This document shows, piece by piece, positions 5,876 through 11,914 of a stretch of DNA of 11,914 nucleotides. The first letter of the stretch is position 1; the number at the start of each line of letters is the position of its first letter. Both the position numbers and the translations under genes were made by a program. The stretch lies in the NCBI GenBank assembly GCA_039923455.1, contig JBDTCS010000180.1, positions 1 to 11,914 of the forward strand. The letters are read 5' to 3'. The notes beneath the pieces were generated by a model. The model had not been told where the DNA came from and made no database searches. It was given only the letters and a program-made list of their open reading frames with translations. The stretch is from JBDTCS01 sp039923455 (GTDB taxonomy: Bacteria > Bacteroidota > Ignavibacteria > Palsa-1295).

Positions 5876-6679
5876 TCAGTCCATTCGAAAAGTGATGGGT
5901 ATCGCTAGCCATGATTCGGTCTTCGATCCATCGGGTGCGATAGCTGGGGAGAACTTACCTTTTTTCACGGCTGCTTGCGCCGCTTCATCTAACACTTTGT
6001 AAGTAGATGAATGTAGTACGCGGACTCGAACTACCTCGCCATCTGCTGAGATCAACGCCTGCACGACAACCTTGCCCTCTACTTGTGCGCGCCGTGCTAC
6101 ATCAGGATACTGTACAAGTGGTTGTAGTGGCTGCAGAGGAATTGCTTCTTGCTTCAGCTCGATATGTAGATTCGGGTCGAGCCCGCCAAAATGTTCTAGT
6201 TCTGTTAATTCAACGGATTGGGCACTGTCGTCCCGCTTCATTGGTACGCTAGCTATACGTAACTCCGGTTCGCCTCTGACGCCATACTTAAGGTCAAAAA
6301 TCACCGCGATATCGATCTCGCCGGAAACAGGTTTATCCTCACTGGAGATAGTTGGCTTAAACGGCATCTTTCGGAGTCCTTCCGTAGCAGCGGAGTCGAG
6401 CAGTGCCGAATGTGAGGATTCGCGAAGCCTCACGTACTGAACTCTGCCGGACGAGTCTACATCGACATGTACGATAACGCGACCATGTTGTCGCAATCGC
6501 AGAGCCGACTGTGGATACTTTACTCGAGCTGCGATTGGCAGCATCGCGATCGGCTTATTACAGAGCAACGCATTGTGATAGCTCCAACGTGTATTGGCAA
6601 TTGTTGGGGAGTCCTGTGCGAACACGGAACTGGCGACGAGCGAAATGAAAAGCCCGCAGTATGCAATTCGTAAGCACAT
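5876..6679 (-). CDS. Exported protein with two tandem TonB C-terminal domains
   Basis: The product is 267 residues. The N-terminus (hydrophobic 9-20, SVFA before Q22) looks like a cleavable signal peptide rather than the long uncleaved anchor of classical TonB, and no Pro-rich linker is present. Residues about 53-130 (VKYPQSALRLRQHGRVIVHV...) and 189-266 (VQYPDVARRAQVEGKVVVQA...) are two copies of the TonB C-terminal fold: YP-x-x-A, G-x-V-x-V-x-V, D/A-x-G-x-V, LD-x-A-A-x-x-A, F-x-P, then I-x-I-x-F. They are clearly diverged from one another. TonB domains normally contact the TonB box of outer-membrane transporters; without an anchor this protein may instead act in the periplasm. ExbB and ExbD are not in the window. 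It lies 179 bases downstream of the helicase on the same strand; a TATAAT at 6826-6831 on the minus strand in that gap could be its own -10 element. Confidence 0.8.
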   Translation of the reverse strand: MCLRIAYCGLFISLVASSVFAQDSPTIANTRWSYHNALLCNKPIAMLPIAARVKYPQSALRLRQHGRVIVHVDVDSSGRVQYVRLRESSHSALLDSAATEGLRKMPFKPTISSEDKPVSGEIDIAVIFDLKYGVRGEPELRIASVPMKRDDSAQSVELTELEHFGGLDPNLHIELKQEAIPLQPLQPLVQYPDVARRAQVEGKVVVQALISADGEVVRVRVLHSSTYKVLDEAAQAAVKKGKFSPAIAPDGSKTESWLAIPITFRMD

Positions 6680-6858
6680 ATTCTATGACTCGCGTTCGAT
6701 CGAGTGTTATAATGTTCAATTCAATTTCGATAGTTTGCATAGTCGTTAACCGACAAATTCGCGAAGACACGGTACCGAATCAGGGACGCGAGACACGCCC
6801 CAAATTCCAACGCAAACTATCCTGTATTATATCCCGAACAATAAGTTGGCTCGGGCTG
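6680..6858. other. Intergenic gap between helicase and TonB-domain gene, no gene seen
   Basis: No coding potential stands out. On the minus strand a weak inverted repeat CCCGA/TCGGG (6833-6837 with 6851-6855) follows the helicase stop, and TATAAT (6826-6831) comes directly after it. No exact TAnnTTTG element facing the TonB-domain gene is present; plus-strand ATAGTTTG near 6730 is only a near match on the wrong strand. Confidence 0.3.
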
Positions 6859-8223
6859 CTACCTGCGAGACCAGCCTTTTAGGCGGCGGCGTTCGGAGTT
6901 CGAAAGTGTATTCGGTGGTGGTGGTGCGAATTCCTCGTCCAGAATGCGTTCGATCTGCATTCCGATTCGTTTTTCGATCTCGCGAATCATTGGCTCCTCC
7001 TCCGGACTCACAAGCGTGTATGCCTCCCCTTTTCGCTCGGCTCTCGCAGTCCGTCCGACACGATGCACATAATCATCGGCAGTTTGCGGCGGCTCATAAT
7101 TAACAACGTGGCTGATCGTATCGATGTCAAGTCCGCGCGCAGCAATGTCGGTCGCGACGAGCGTATCGAATGTACCCTTACGAAATTCCGCAAGCGCTTT
7201 GGTACGATCACGTTGGTTCAGGTCGGAGTGTAGCTTGGTTGCTTTGATGCCCGCCTGTTGCAAAACGTGTGTGACACGATCGGCATCGTGCTTCGTACGT
7301 GTAAAAATAAGCGTCGAACTCCGCTCCGTCTCCTTCAAAAGCTTCAGCAGCAATTCCGGCTTGCGTGCTTTCATCACCGGATAAATCTTTTGTGCAATAC
7401 CGGCCGCTGGCTTGCGCTTGCCGCCGATTTGGATCATCACAGATTCATGAAGCGAACGCCTTGCAAGATCCTCCACTTCATGCGAGAGTGTTGCGCTGAA
7501 CATTAGTGTCTGCCGATCTTTCGGAAGTGCACTGAGTATGCGACGAATCTGCGGCATGAACCCCATGTCGAGCATACGATCGGCTTCATCCAAGACGAGA
7601 TACTCGATGTTTGCGAGCGAGACGACGTGTTGATTGATGAGATCGAGCAATCTTCCTGGTGTTGCGATCATCGCATCGCAGCCATTCTGAATTTCGCGTT
7701 CTTGTGCTCGCTGTTGCACGCCACCGAATATCGAGACCGCACGAATGCCCGTTCCCTTTGCGAAGGATACGGTTGCGGCGTGGACTTGCACTGCGAGTTC
7801 TCGCGTCGGCGCAAGCACAAGTATCCGTGGACGCTCTTTGTGTTTCGTAGGTGGTGAGCAGATGAGTGCGTCAAGCAAGGGCAACATGAAGGCAGCGGTT
7901 TTGCCCGTGCCCGTTTGCGCAATGCCGATCAGATCTGCACCTTCGAGAATCAGTGGAATTGCTTCGCGCTGAATTTCCGTGGGTGTCAGATACCCAACAG
8001 CTTCTGCCCGTTTGCAAATATCGGGCACGAGCCCAAGATCGTAAAAGCTTTTTGCGATGACGATCGGCTCTAACATATCCAGTTCGCCGATCGTATGATC
8101 AGGATGTCCCGGAACAGTGTCGGAATCCAAGTTCGCTTCTGACGAATTTGGGTGAGAATGCTTTTGCGGTCGTGACATAAGAGTGAAAAGTGACCCGCCC
8201 TCGATCTTCGCTCGTTGGGGCAT
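6859..8223 (-). CDS. rhlE: RhlE-type DEAD-box ATP-dependent RNA helicase
   Basis: The product is 454 residues from the ATG at 8223, or 439 from the ATG at 8178; the promoter allows both, and the conserved part begins only near residue 58. All DEAD-box motifs are visible in order: Q motif (F60, GYLTPTEIQ 77-85), motif I AQTGTGKT (102-109), Ia PTREL (139-143), Ib TPGR (188-191), II DEAD (212-215), III SAT (243-245), IV LIFTRTK (305-311), V ATDIAARGLD (357-366), VI HRVGRTAR (387-394). It unwinds short RNA duplexes with ATP in the cytoplasm, serving ribosome assembly, RNA decay or cold adaptation in relatives. The short tail ends in a basic stretch (RRRLKG), as in compact RhlE proteins and unlike DeaD/CsdA, which carry a long RNA-binding extension. 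The exact subfamily name is inferred. Confidence 0.95.
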   Translation of the reverse strand: MPQRAKIEGGSLFTLMSRPQKHSHPNSSEANLDSDTVPGHPDHTIGELDMLEPIVIAKSFYDLGLVPDICKRAEAVGYLTPTEIQREAIPLILEGADLIGIAQTGTGKTAAFMLPLLDALICSPPTKHKERPRILVLAPTRELAVQVHAATVSFAKGTGIRAVSIFGGVQQRAQEREIQNGCDAMIATPGRLLDLINQHVVSLANIEYLVLDEADRMLDMGFMPQIRRILSALPKDRQTLMFSATLSHEVEDLARRSLHESVMIQIGGKRKPAAGIAQKIYPVMKARKPELLLKLLKETERSSTLIFTRTKHDADRVTHVLQQAGIKATKLHSDLNQRDRTKALAEFRKGTFDTLVATDIAARGLDIDTISHVVNYEPPQTADDYVHRVGRTARAERKGEAYTLVSPEEEPMIREIEKRIGMQIERILDEEFAPPPPNTLSNSERRRLKGWSRR

Positions 8224-8236
8224 GGTCGAATTACTA

Positions 8237-8244
8237 CAAAGTTA
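8237..8244 (-). promoter_or_regulatory. FCB-type promoter -7 element for the helicase gene
   Basis: On the minus strand TAACTTTG matches TAnnTTTG exactly, 13 bases before the ATG at 8223. Transcription would begin near 8231, leaving a leader of about 8 bases to that ATG or about 53 bases to the ATG at 8178. No clear -33 TTG is visible. Confidence 0.5.
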
Positions 8245-8365
8245 CGGCTATAATCCGCCATCTATCCTGATATGAGGCGGCCCGTCGTTCTTCGGCACAG
8301 GCAGAATGCGGGATCGATAAAAATAATCGCCCAAATTCGCGCTGGATTTGGAATTTATCGCAAAC

Positions 8366-8399
8366 TTTGAAGCGGCTTTCGATTTCCTTTTTATCTTCG
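8366..8399 (+). promoter_or_regulatory. FCB-type promoter for the fibre-like protein gene
   Basis: TTTG at 8366-8369 and TATCTTCG at 8392-8399 (one change from TAnnTTTG) are 22 bases apart, near the usual Bacteroidota -33/-7 spacing. The expected start near 8405 gives a leader of about 24 bases to the ATG at 8429 and lies downstream of the in-frame ATG at 8348, which supports the shorter protein. Confidence 0.5.
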
Positions 8400-8428
8400 C
8401 GAGTCAAATCTCATTGGAAAACTTAGCT

Positions 8429-9958
8429 ATGGTCAAATATTTGGGGGCAATTTTAGTCGCTGGCTGCATAAGCTTGGGAAGTATCAGCACATCTCAAGCG
8501 CAGATACCTCGTGCGATAAGCTATCAGGGCTATATCGCGAGTACGGGCGGGAGTCCGATCTCGGACGGGCAGCACAGCTTGCGGCTTGTGCTATACGCAA
8601 CGAGAACCGGCAAAGTCGAACTCTACGCGAAGAACGCGCTCGTGATAACAGCTCGCGGTATTTTCTCGACGGTACTCGATTCCATTCCGGAGAGTGTCAC
8701 ATTCGATCAGCAATATTATCTCGGAATATCCGTCGATAGTGCAAGCGAGTTGAAGCCTCGCACACTTTTGACATCCTCGCCATACGCTCTCAGCCCAAGT
8801 CCGAAGACGGTGTCAAGTGTGATTGCAAGTGATTCGTCGATTACGATAGTGAACCCAAGTGGACCGCAAGTCTCGCTGCAAGTTTCGGATCGCGGCATCA
8901 CGACTGCGAAGCTCGCCGATGGAGCGATTACTGATGCAAAGGTGAGTACGGTCAAATGGTCGAAGATCGCAAGTGCACCGACAAGTTTTCCGCCGAATGG
9001 ATCAGCGGGTGGCGATCTGCAAGGTTCGTATCCGAATCCCACATTGAAGCCAAGTGGAGTAATGGCAGGTGTGTACACGAATTCTTCGATTACAGTCGAC
9101 GCACAAGGTCGAGTGACGCATGCTGCAAACGGTTCGGCTGGAGGTGGCTCACTCGCGTTACCTTTTACCGGTTCGGCAAACACAACTATTAGCTTTGAAG
9201 CAAAGAATACCTCGACGAGCGTCGAGACCGTCGGTATTCGGGGCGAAGCTAATTCAACCACGACTACCGGAAGTCCGAACGCCGCAGGTGTCTTGGGAGA
9301 GAATTTGAACACGGCAGCGCTCGCGTCAACGTTTGGCGTCGTTGGAAAGGTTAACGCTGCGCTTAATGCATCGGCAGGAGTCTACGGATTCAATAATGCT
9401 GGAGGAGCGGGTACGGGTGTAATGGGCAAAGGCTTTAGCGGTGTGCTCGGCATTGCGCAATCAGCGGCCGGAGCTGCTGGCATCTATGGTAGCGCTGCGT
9501 ATGCGGGGGCCTATTCCGGATATTTCAGTGGTGGACTTGGTCTTCATGTAACCGGCGACCAAACAGCGACGGGCACAAAATCGGCGGTGGTACCCGTGAA
9601 TGATGAAGCCACGGATTGGCGCAAACTTTATTGTGAGGAAGCCGCACAGATTTATTTCGCGGACTATGGATCCGCTCATCTAACCAACGGTCGCGCGCAT
9701 ATTGAACTCGATCCGATCTTCTTGCATACCGTGACTGTGGACATTGCCCATCCACTAAGAGTCTTTATCGAAATGGGTGGTGAGACGAAGGGTGTTTTTG
9801 TAGTAAAAGGGCTTGCAGGATTTGATGTGATCGAAAACGGTGGTGGAACTTCGAATGCCGATTTTGATTATCGTGTAGTTGCAAGTCGCAAGCACTACGA
9901 AGACGTACGTCTCGCCCCGGCTCCCGCGCCACGAGAACCGATTCAGCTGGGACGATAA
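8429..9958 (+). CDS. Mosaic secreted fibre-like protein
   Basis: The product is 509 residues from the ATG at 8429, chosen because it gives a proper signal peptide (hydrophobic 5-18, cleavage SQA before Q25) and follows the promoter; an ATG at 8348 is in frame but precedes the promoter's start point. Residues 26-122 (ISYQGYI, G-x-P-x-x-D-G, YYLGISVD, PRTLLTSSPYAL) form a beta-rich module frequent at the N-terminus of exported bacterial proteins. Residues 160-236 resemble tail-fibre shafts: ADGAITDAKV, GGDLQGSYPNPTL (194-206) and ITVDAQGRVTHAANG. Residues 265-375 are Gly/Ala-rich repeats (GVLGE, GVVGK, GVYG, GVMGKG, GVLGI, GIYG). Residues 397-495 (WRKLYCEEAAQIYFADYGSA, ELDPIFLHTV, GGTSNADFDYRVVASRK) are a C-terminal module I recognise only as recurring at the end of such proteins. 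The tail is Pro/Ala-rich. A surface-exposed trimeric fibre is inferred; no T9SS tail is present. Confidence 0.75.
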   Translation: MVKYLGAILVAGCISLGSISTSQAQIPRAISYQGYIASTGGSPISDGQHSLRLVLYATRTGKVELYAKNALVITARGIFSTVLDSIPESVTFDQQYYLGISVDSASELKPRTLLTSSPYALSPSPKTVSSVIASDSSITIVNPSGPQVSLQVSDRGITTAKLADGAITDAKVSTVKWSKIASAPTSFPPNGSAGGDLQGSYPNPTLKPSGVMAGVYTNSSITVDAQGRVTHAANGSAGGGSLALPFTGSANTTISFEAKNTSTSVETVGIRGEANSTTTTGSPNAAGVLGENLNTAALASTFGVVGKVNAALNASAGVYGFNNAGGAGTGVMGKGFSGVLGIAQSAAGAAGIYGSAAYAGAYSGYFSGGLGLHVTGDQTATGTKSAVVPVNDEATDWRKLYCEEAAQIYFADYGSAHLTNGRAHIELDPIFLHTVTVDIAHPLRVFIEMGGETKGVFVVKGLAGFDVIENGGGTSNADFDYRVVASRKHYEDVRLAPAPAPREPIQLGR

Positions 9959-10017
9959 GATCGGTTGTGTCGCTTTCCTAAAACAGGAGAGGGATTCGCT
10001 TTTTTTTAGCTGCAAAC

Positions 10018-10050
10018 TTGGAGCGATACAATTTGAAGCACTATCTTTGC
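10018..10050 (+). promoter_or_regulatory. FCB-type promoter for the small membrane protein gene
   Basis: TTG at 10018-10020 and TATCTTTGC at 10042-10050 are 21 bases apart and fit the Bacteroidota -33/-7 pattern. A start near 10056 leaves a leader of about 44 bases to the ATG at 10100. Confidence 0.55.
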
Positions 10051-10099
10051 TGAAGATTGTTTGGCACTCTGGAATCACATCACCACACTTTAGCAAATT

Positions 10100-10588
10100 A
10101 TGTACACAGTTTTTCTCATTCTACACGTTGTCTGCGGGGGCATTTGGATCGGGCTTGTACCGGCGATGATGGTGCTCGCTGGTCAACGAAATAAATCTAA
10201 GGGGACACTTGGAGAGCTTTACCTCATTCGTGCAATGGGTGGTGCAGCGGCACTCATGGGTAATCTTGGCGGTATCGGAATTCTCATCTCCGGCGGGGCG
10301 ATCGTTGGAATTGCACACTTCGGCTGGTTTCCATTTGGCACCCTCGACTGGCTTGCGGTAAAGCAGACGATCTATGTTATTCTTCTTGGAATGTCATTCG
10401 GAGTCATGCTGCCACTGAGCAAGAAGATTCAAAAGCTCAATGGCGAAGCAATCGCAGGACCAAACGCATCACGAGGTGCAAGTGCCGAGTTGAGCGGACT
10501 CGTCGCAAAGACAGTAATGTTTGGTCGATTGATGGGACTGATGGTTTTGATAAATATCATTCTCGGCGTGTGGAAGCCAACTTTTTAA
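10100..10588 (+). CDS. Small four-helix integral membrane protein, function unknown
   Basis: The product is 162 residues. Four hydrophobic segments are visible: about 3-27 (FLILHVVCGGIWIGLVPAMM), 48-72 (AALMGNLGGIGILISGGAIV), 89-107 (TIYVILLGMSFGVMLPLS) and 138-158 (VMFGRLMGLMVLINIILGV). The first carries a His (9) followed by G-G-x-W, an arrangement seen in CopD-like and DUF2269-type membrane proteins where such a His may bind haem or metal. A basic loop (R30-K34, RNKSK) separates helices 1 and 2 and another (KKIQK, 108-112) follows helix 3. There is no cleavable signal peptide. The gene is monocistronic, with its own promoter and a strong terminator. The family assignment is tentative. Confidence 0.7.
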   Translation: MYTVFLILHVVCGGIWIGLVPAMMVLAGQRNKSKGTLGELYLIRAMGGAAALMGNLGGIGILISGGAIVGIAHFGWFPFGTLDWLAVKQTIYVILLGMSFGVMLPLSKKIQKLNGEAIAGPNASRGASAELSGLVAKTVMFGRLMGLMVLINIILGVWKPTF

Positions 10589-10600
10589 ACTGGTAAGAAT

Positions 10601-10640
10601 AAAAGAGGCCCGCTTCAATTTGAAGCGGACCTCTTTTTTT
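10601..10640. terminator. Bidirectional intrinsic terminator between the membrane protein gene and metG
   Basis: GAGG-CCGCTTC type arm at 10605-10616 pairs with 10622-10633 (GAAGCGG...CCTC) around a 5-base A/T loop with one C-A mismatch. It is flanked by A4 at 10601-10604 and T7 at 10634-10640, so the T-run serves the plus-strand gene. The A-run followed by the hairpin serves the convergent metG transcript less strongly. Confidence 0.85.
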
Positions 10641-10652
10641 GCAATCCTTTTT

Positions 10653-11914
10653 TTATCGCACCTCTAAACCGGAATCCGACTCACGATCGCCCGTGATGAG
10701 CGCAACTGGTCCCGAAGCATCATTGACTGCGAGCAGCATCCCGTTTGATTCATTTCCCATCAGCTTCGCAGGTTGAAGATTTGCAACGACAACAATCGAC
10801 TTGCCGATCATCTCCTCCGGTGTAAACGTTTCGCCGATGCCCGCAACGATCTGACGCTTCTCTTCACCAACAAGGATCTGAAGTTTCAATAGCTTTTTCG
10901 ATTTTGGAACACGCTCGGCTTCCAAGACCTTCGCCGTGCGAAGTTTGATTTTCTTAAAATCGTCGATAGTAATGAGTTCATTCGAAGTTGCGGCTGGTAC
11001 GGTGTGTGTCGGTGCGGTTGCAATGACTTTCGCACCTTCGGCTTCTTTGGCCATCGTCTCCAATCGTTCGACTTCTTGCGCCACTTGTTCGTCTTCCATT
11101 TTGCTAAACAGTATTTCCGCTTTGCCGAGTGTGCTACCTTCCGAAAGCTTCGGAAGCCACGCGTTCTCCCACGTTTCGCCTGCGCCATCGATCGCGAGCA
11201 TTTTCTGAATGCGCGCACACGTCTCCGGTACGATCGGTGAAAAATAAATAGATAGCGCACGAATCGCTTCGAGACAGCTTCGCATCACGAATGCTGCTTT
11301 TGTCCGATCACTCTTCACGAGTTTCCACGGCTCTTCGTCGTTGAAGTATTTATTTGCCGTGCGTGCAAGATCCATAGTAGCCTGACAAGCTTCGCGCAAC
11401 TTGAAGCGCTCATAGAGCGTGCCTATAGCGATTGCTTGCTCGGAAAATTGCTTTAGCAAAACGCTTTCGCTGATCCCTTCGACACTCGGTACTTTGTTCT
11501 CGAAATTTCGCTCGACGAAGGTTAGCACCCGATTCACAAGATTGCCAAAAATATCGGCAAGTTCGTTATTCGTATGCGCTTGAAAGTCCTTCCAGTAAAA
11601 GTCAGAGTCCTTCTGTTCCGGAATTGTAGCAGCGAGCGTGTAACGAATCAGATCGGCGGGATACCGCTTGAGATATTCGTGCGGCTCTAAAACCCATCCA
11701 CGGGATTTCGAAAGCTTTTGCCCCTGCAAATTCATAAACTCATTAGCGGGGACGTTATCGGGAAGCTGGTACTTGCGCTCACTCGGGCCTGCGTTGTGCG
11801 CAAGAAGCATCGCGGGAAACATCAGCGTATGAAAAACGATATTGTCTTTGCCCAAGAAGCAGATCCAACGCGTGCTCTCATCCTGCCACCATAATCTCCA
11901 ATCTTGCTCGGGTG
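10653..11914 (-). CDS. metG: Methionyl-tRNA synthetase, C-terminal 419 residues, 5' part beyond right edge
   Basis: The frame is open to the window end, so the N-terminal Rossmann domain with HIGH is outside. The visible part starts PEQDWRLWWQDESTRW, then GKDNIVFHTLMFPAML, the class I MetRS core just before the second signature. That signature is KLSKS (nucleotides 11703-11717), the ATP-binding KMSKS loop with Leu for Met, a common variant. YWKDFQAHTNNELADIFGNLVNRVL follows, opening the helical anticodon-binding domain. After a Lys/Glu-rich linker (coiled-coil-like EQVAQEVERLETMAKEAEGA), the last ~105 residues (TIDDFKKIKLRTAKVLEAE, IVAGIGETFTPEEMIGKSIV, ANLQPAKLMGNESNGMLLA) are the OB-fold EMAP/Trbp111-type tRNA-binding domain that dimerises long-form MetRS. 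The enzyme charges tRNA-Met in the cytoplasm. It converges on the membrane-protein gene at a bidirectional terminator. Confidence 0.97.
   Translation of the reverse strand, partial: PEQDWRLWWQDESTRWICFLGKDNIVFHTLMFPAMLLAHNAGPSERKYQLPDNVPANEFMNLQGQKLSKSRGWVLEPHEYLKRYPADLIRYTLAATIPEQKDSDFYWKDFQAHTNNELADIFGNLVNRVLTFVERNFENKVPSVEGISESVLLKQFSEQAIAIGTLYERFKLREACQATMDLARTANKYFNDEEPWKLVKSDRTKAAFVMRSCLEAIRALSIYFSPIVPETCARIQKMLAIDGAGETWENAWLPKLSEGSTLGKAEILFSKMEDEQVAQEVERLETMAKEAEGAKVIATAPTHTVPAATSNELITIDDFKKIKLRTAKVLEAERVPKSKKLLKLQILVGEEKRQIVAGIGETFTPEEMIGKSIVVVANLQPAKLMGNESNGMLLAVNDASGPVALITGDRESDSGLEVR

Larger units (their letters stand above)
8224..8428. other. Divergent intergenic region between helicase and fibre genes
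   Basis: Apart from the two opposed promoters (8237-8244 minus, 8366-8399 plus) about 150 bases apart, I see no gene, no clear repeat and no operator-like palindrome here. Confidence 0.4.

Noticed and set aside
8348..8428. 27-residue N-terminal extension of the fibre-like protein
   Set aside because: It would place the start upstream of the promoter core at 8392-8399 and put a hydrophobic stretch before the proper signal peptide.
8716..9312. 198-residue open frame on the minus strand inside the fibre-like gene
   Set aside because: It is antisense to repetitive Gly/Ala/Ser coding sequence, has no promoter or domain, and its length follows from the codon bias of the sense strand.
1..11914. 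CRISPR array, insertion sequence, prophage or defence island
   Set aside because: No regularly spaced direct repeats, transposase, integrase, attachment-site duplication or nuclease genes were seen; the genes are housekeeping and envelope types with similar base composition.

Overview
The window reads as chromosomal DNA of a Gram-negative member of the Bacteroidota/Chlorobi/Kapabacteria (FCB) lineage. Three things point that way. One secreted protein ends in a type IX secretion (T9SS) type A-like sorting domain and a small lipoprotein carries a related FlgD-like/sorting-type domain. Several genes follow the FCB-type promoter -7 element TAnnTTTG, and Shine-Dalgarno sites are absent. Most genes encode exported proteins ending their signal peptides in A-Q. 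I cannot name the species.

Layout. (1) 1-1038, minus strand: the 5' 346 codons of a secreted glycoside-hydrolase-like protein that runs off the left edge. It has no stop inside the window, so a search limited to closed reading frames misses it. (2) 1039-1136: a compact divergent promoter region in which two opposed TAnnTTTG elements share one TA. (3) 1137-3427, plus strand: an outer-membrane barrel-like protein, a stop/start-overlapping small lipoprotein with a FlgD/sorting-type domain, and a bilobal aspartic-protease-like secreted protein whose active-site motifs look degenerate. (4) 3428-3677: a structured intergenic region that may encode a minus-strand small RNA with its own terminator. 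(5) 3678-5174: a six-Asp-box (BNR) propeller with a T9SS tail. (6) 5274-5852: a DinB/YfiT-like four-helix metal protein, convergent with (7) 5876-6679 (minus), a secreted protein with two TonB C-terminal domains, preceded on the same strand by (8) a RhlE-type DEAD-box RNA helicase at 6859-8223. (9) 8429-9958, plus: a mosaic secreted fibre-like protein. (10) 10100-10588, plus: a small four-helix membrane protein. (11) 10653 to the right edge, minus: the C-terminal part of methionyl-tRNA synthetase with its fused tRNA-binding domain, separated from gene 10 by a bidirectional terminator.

How they fit together. Housekeeping genes (RNA helicase, metG) are interspersed with envelope and secretion genes. 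The 1137-3427 genes look co-transcribed; the rest look like single units with their own promoters. I see no tRNA or rRNA genes, CRISPR arrays, transposases, phage genes or defence systems, and no clearly new multi-gene system. The points most worth checking are the small-RNA candidate, the overlapping divergent promoter, the pseudo-aspartic-protease, the lipoprotein consisting of little more than a sorting-type domain, and the mosaic fibre protein.
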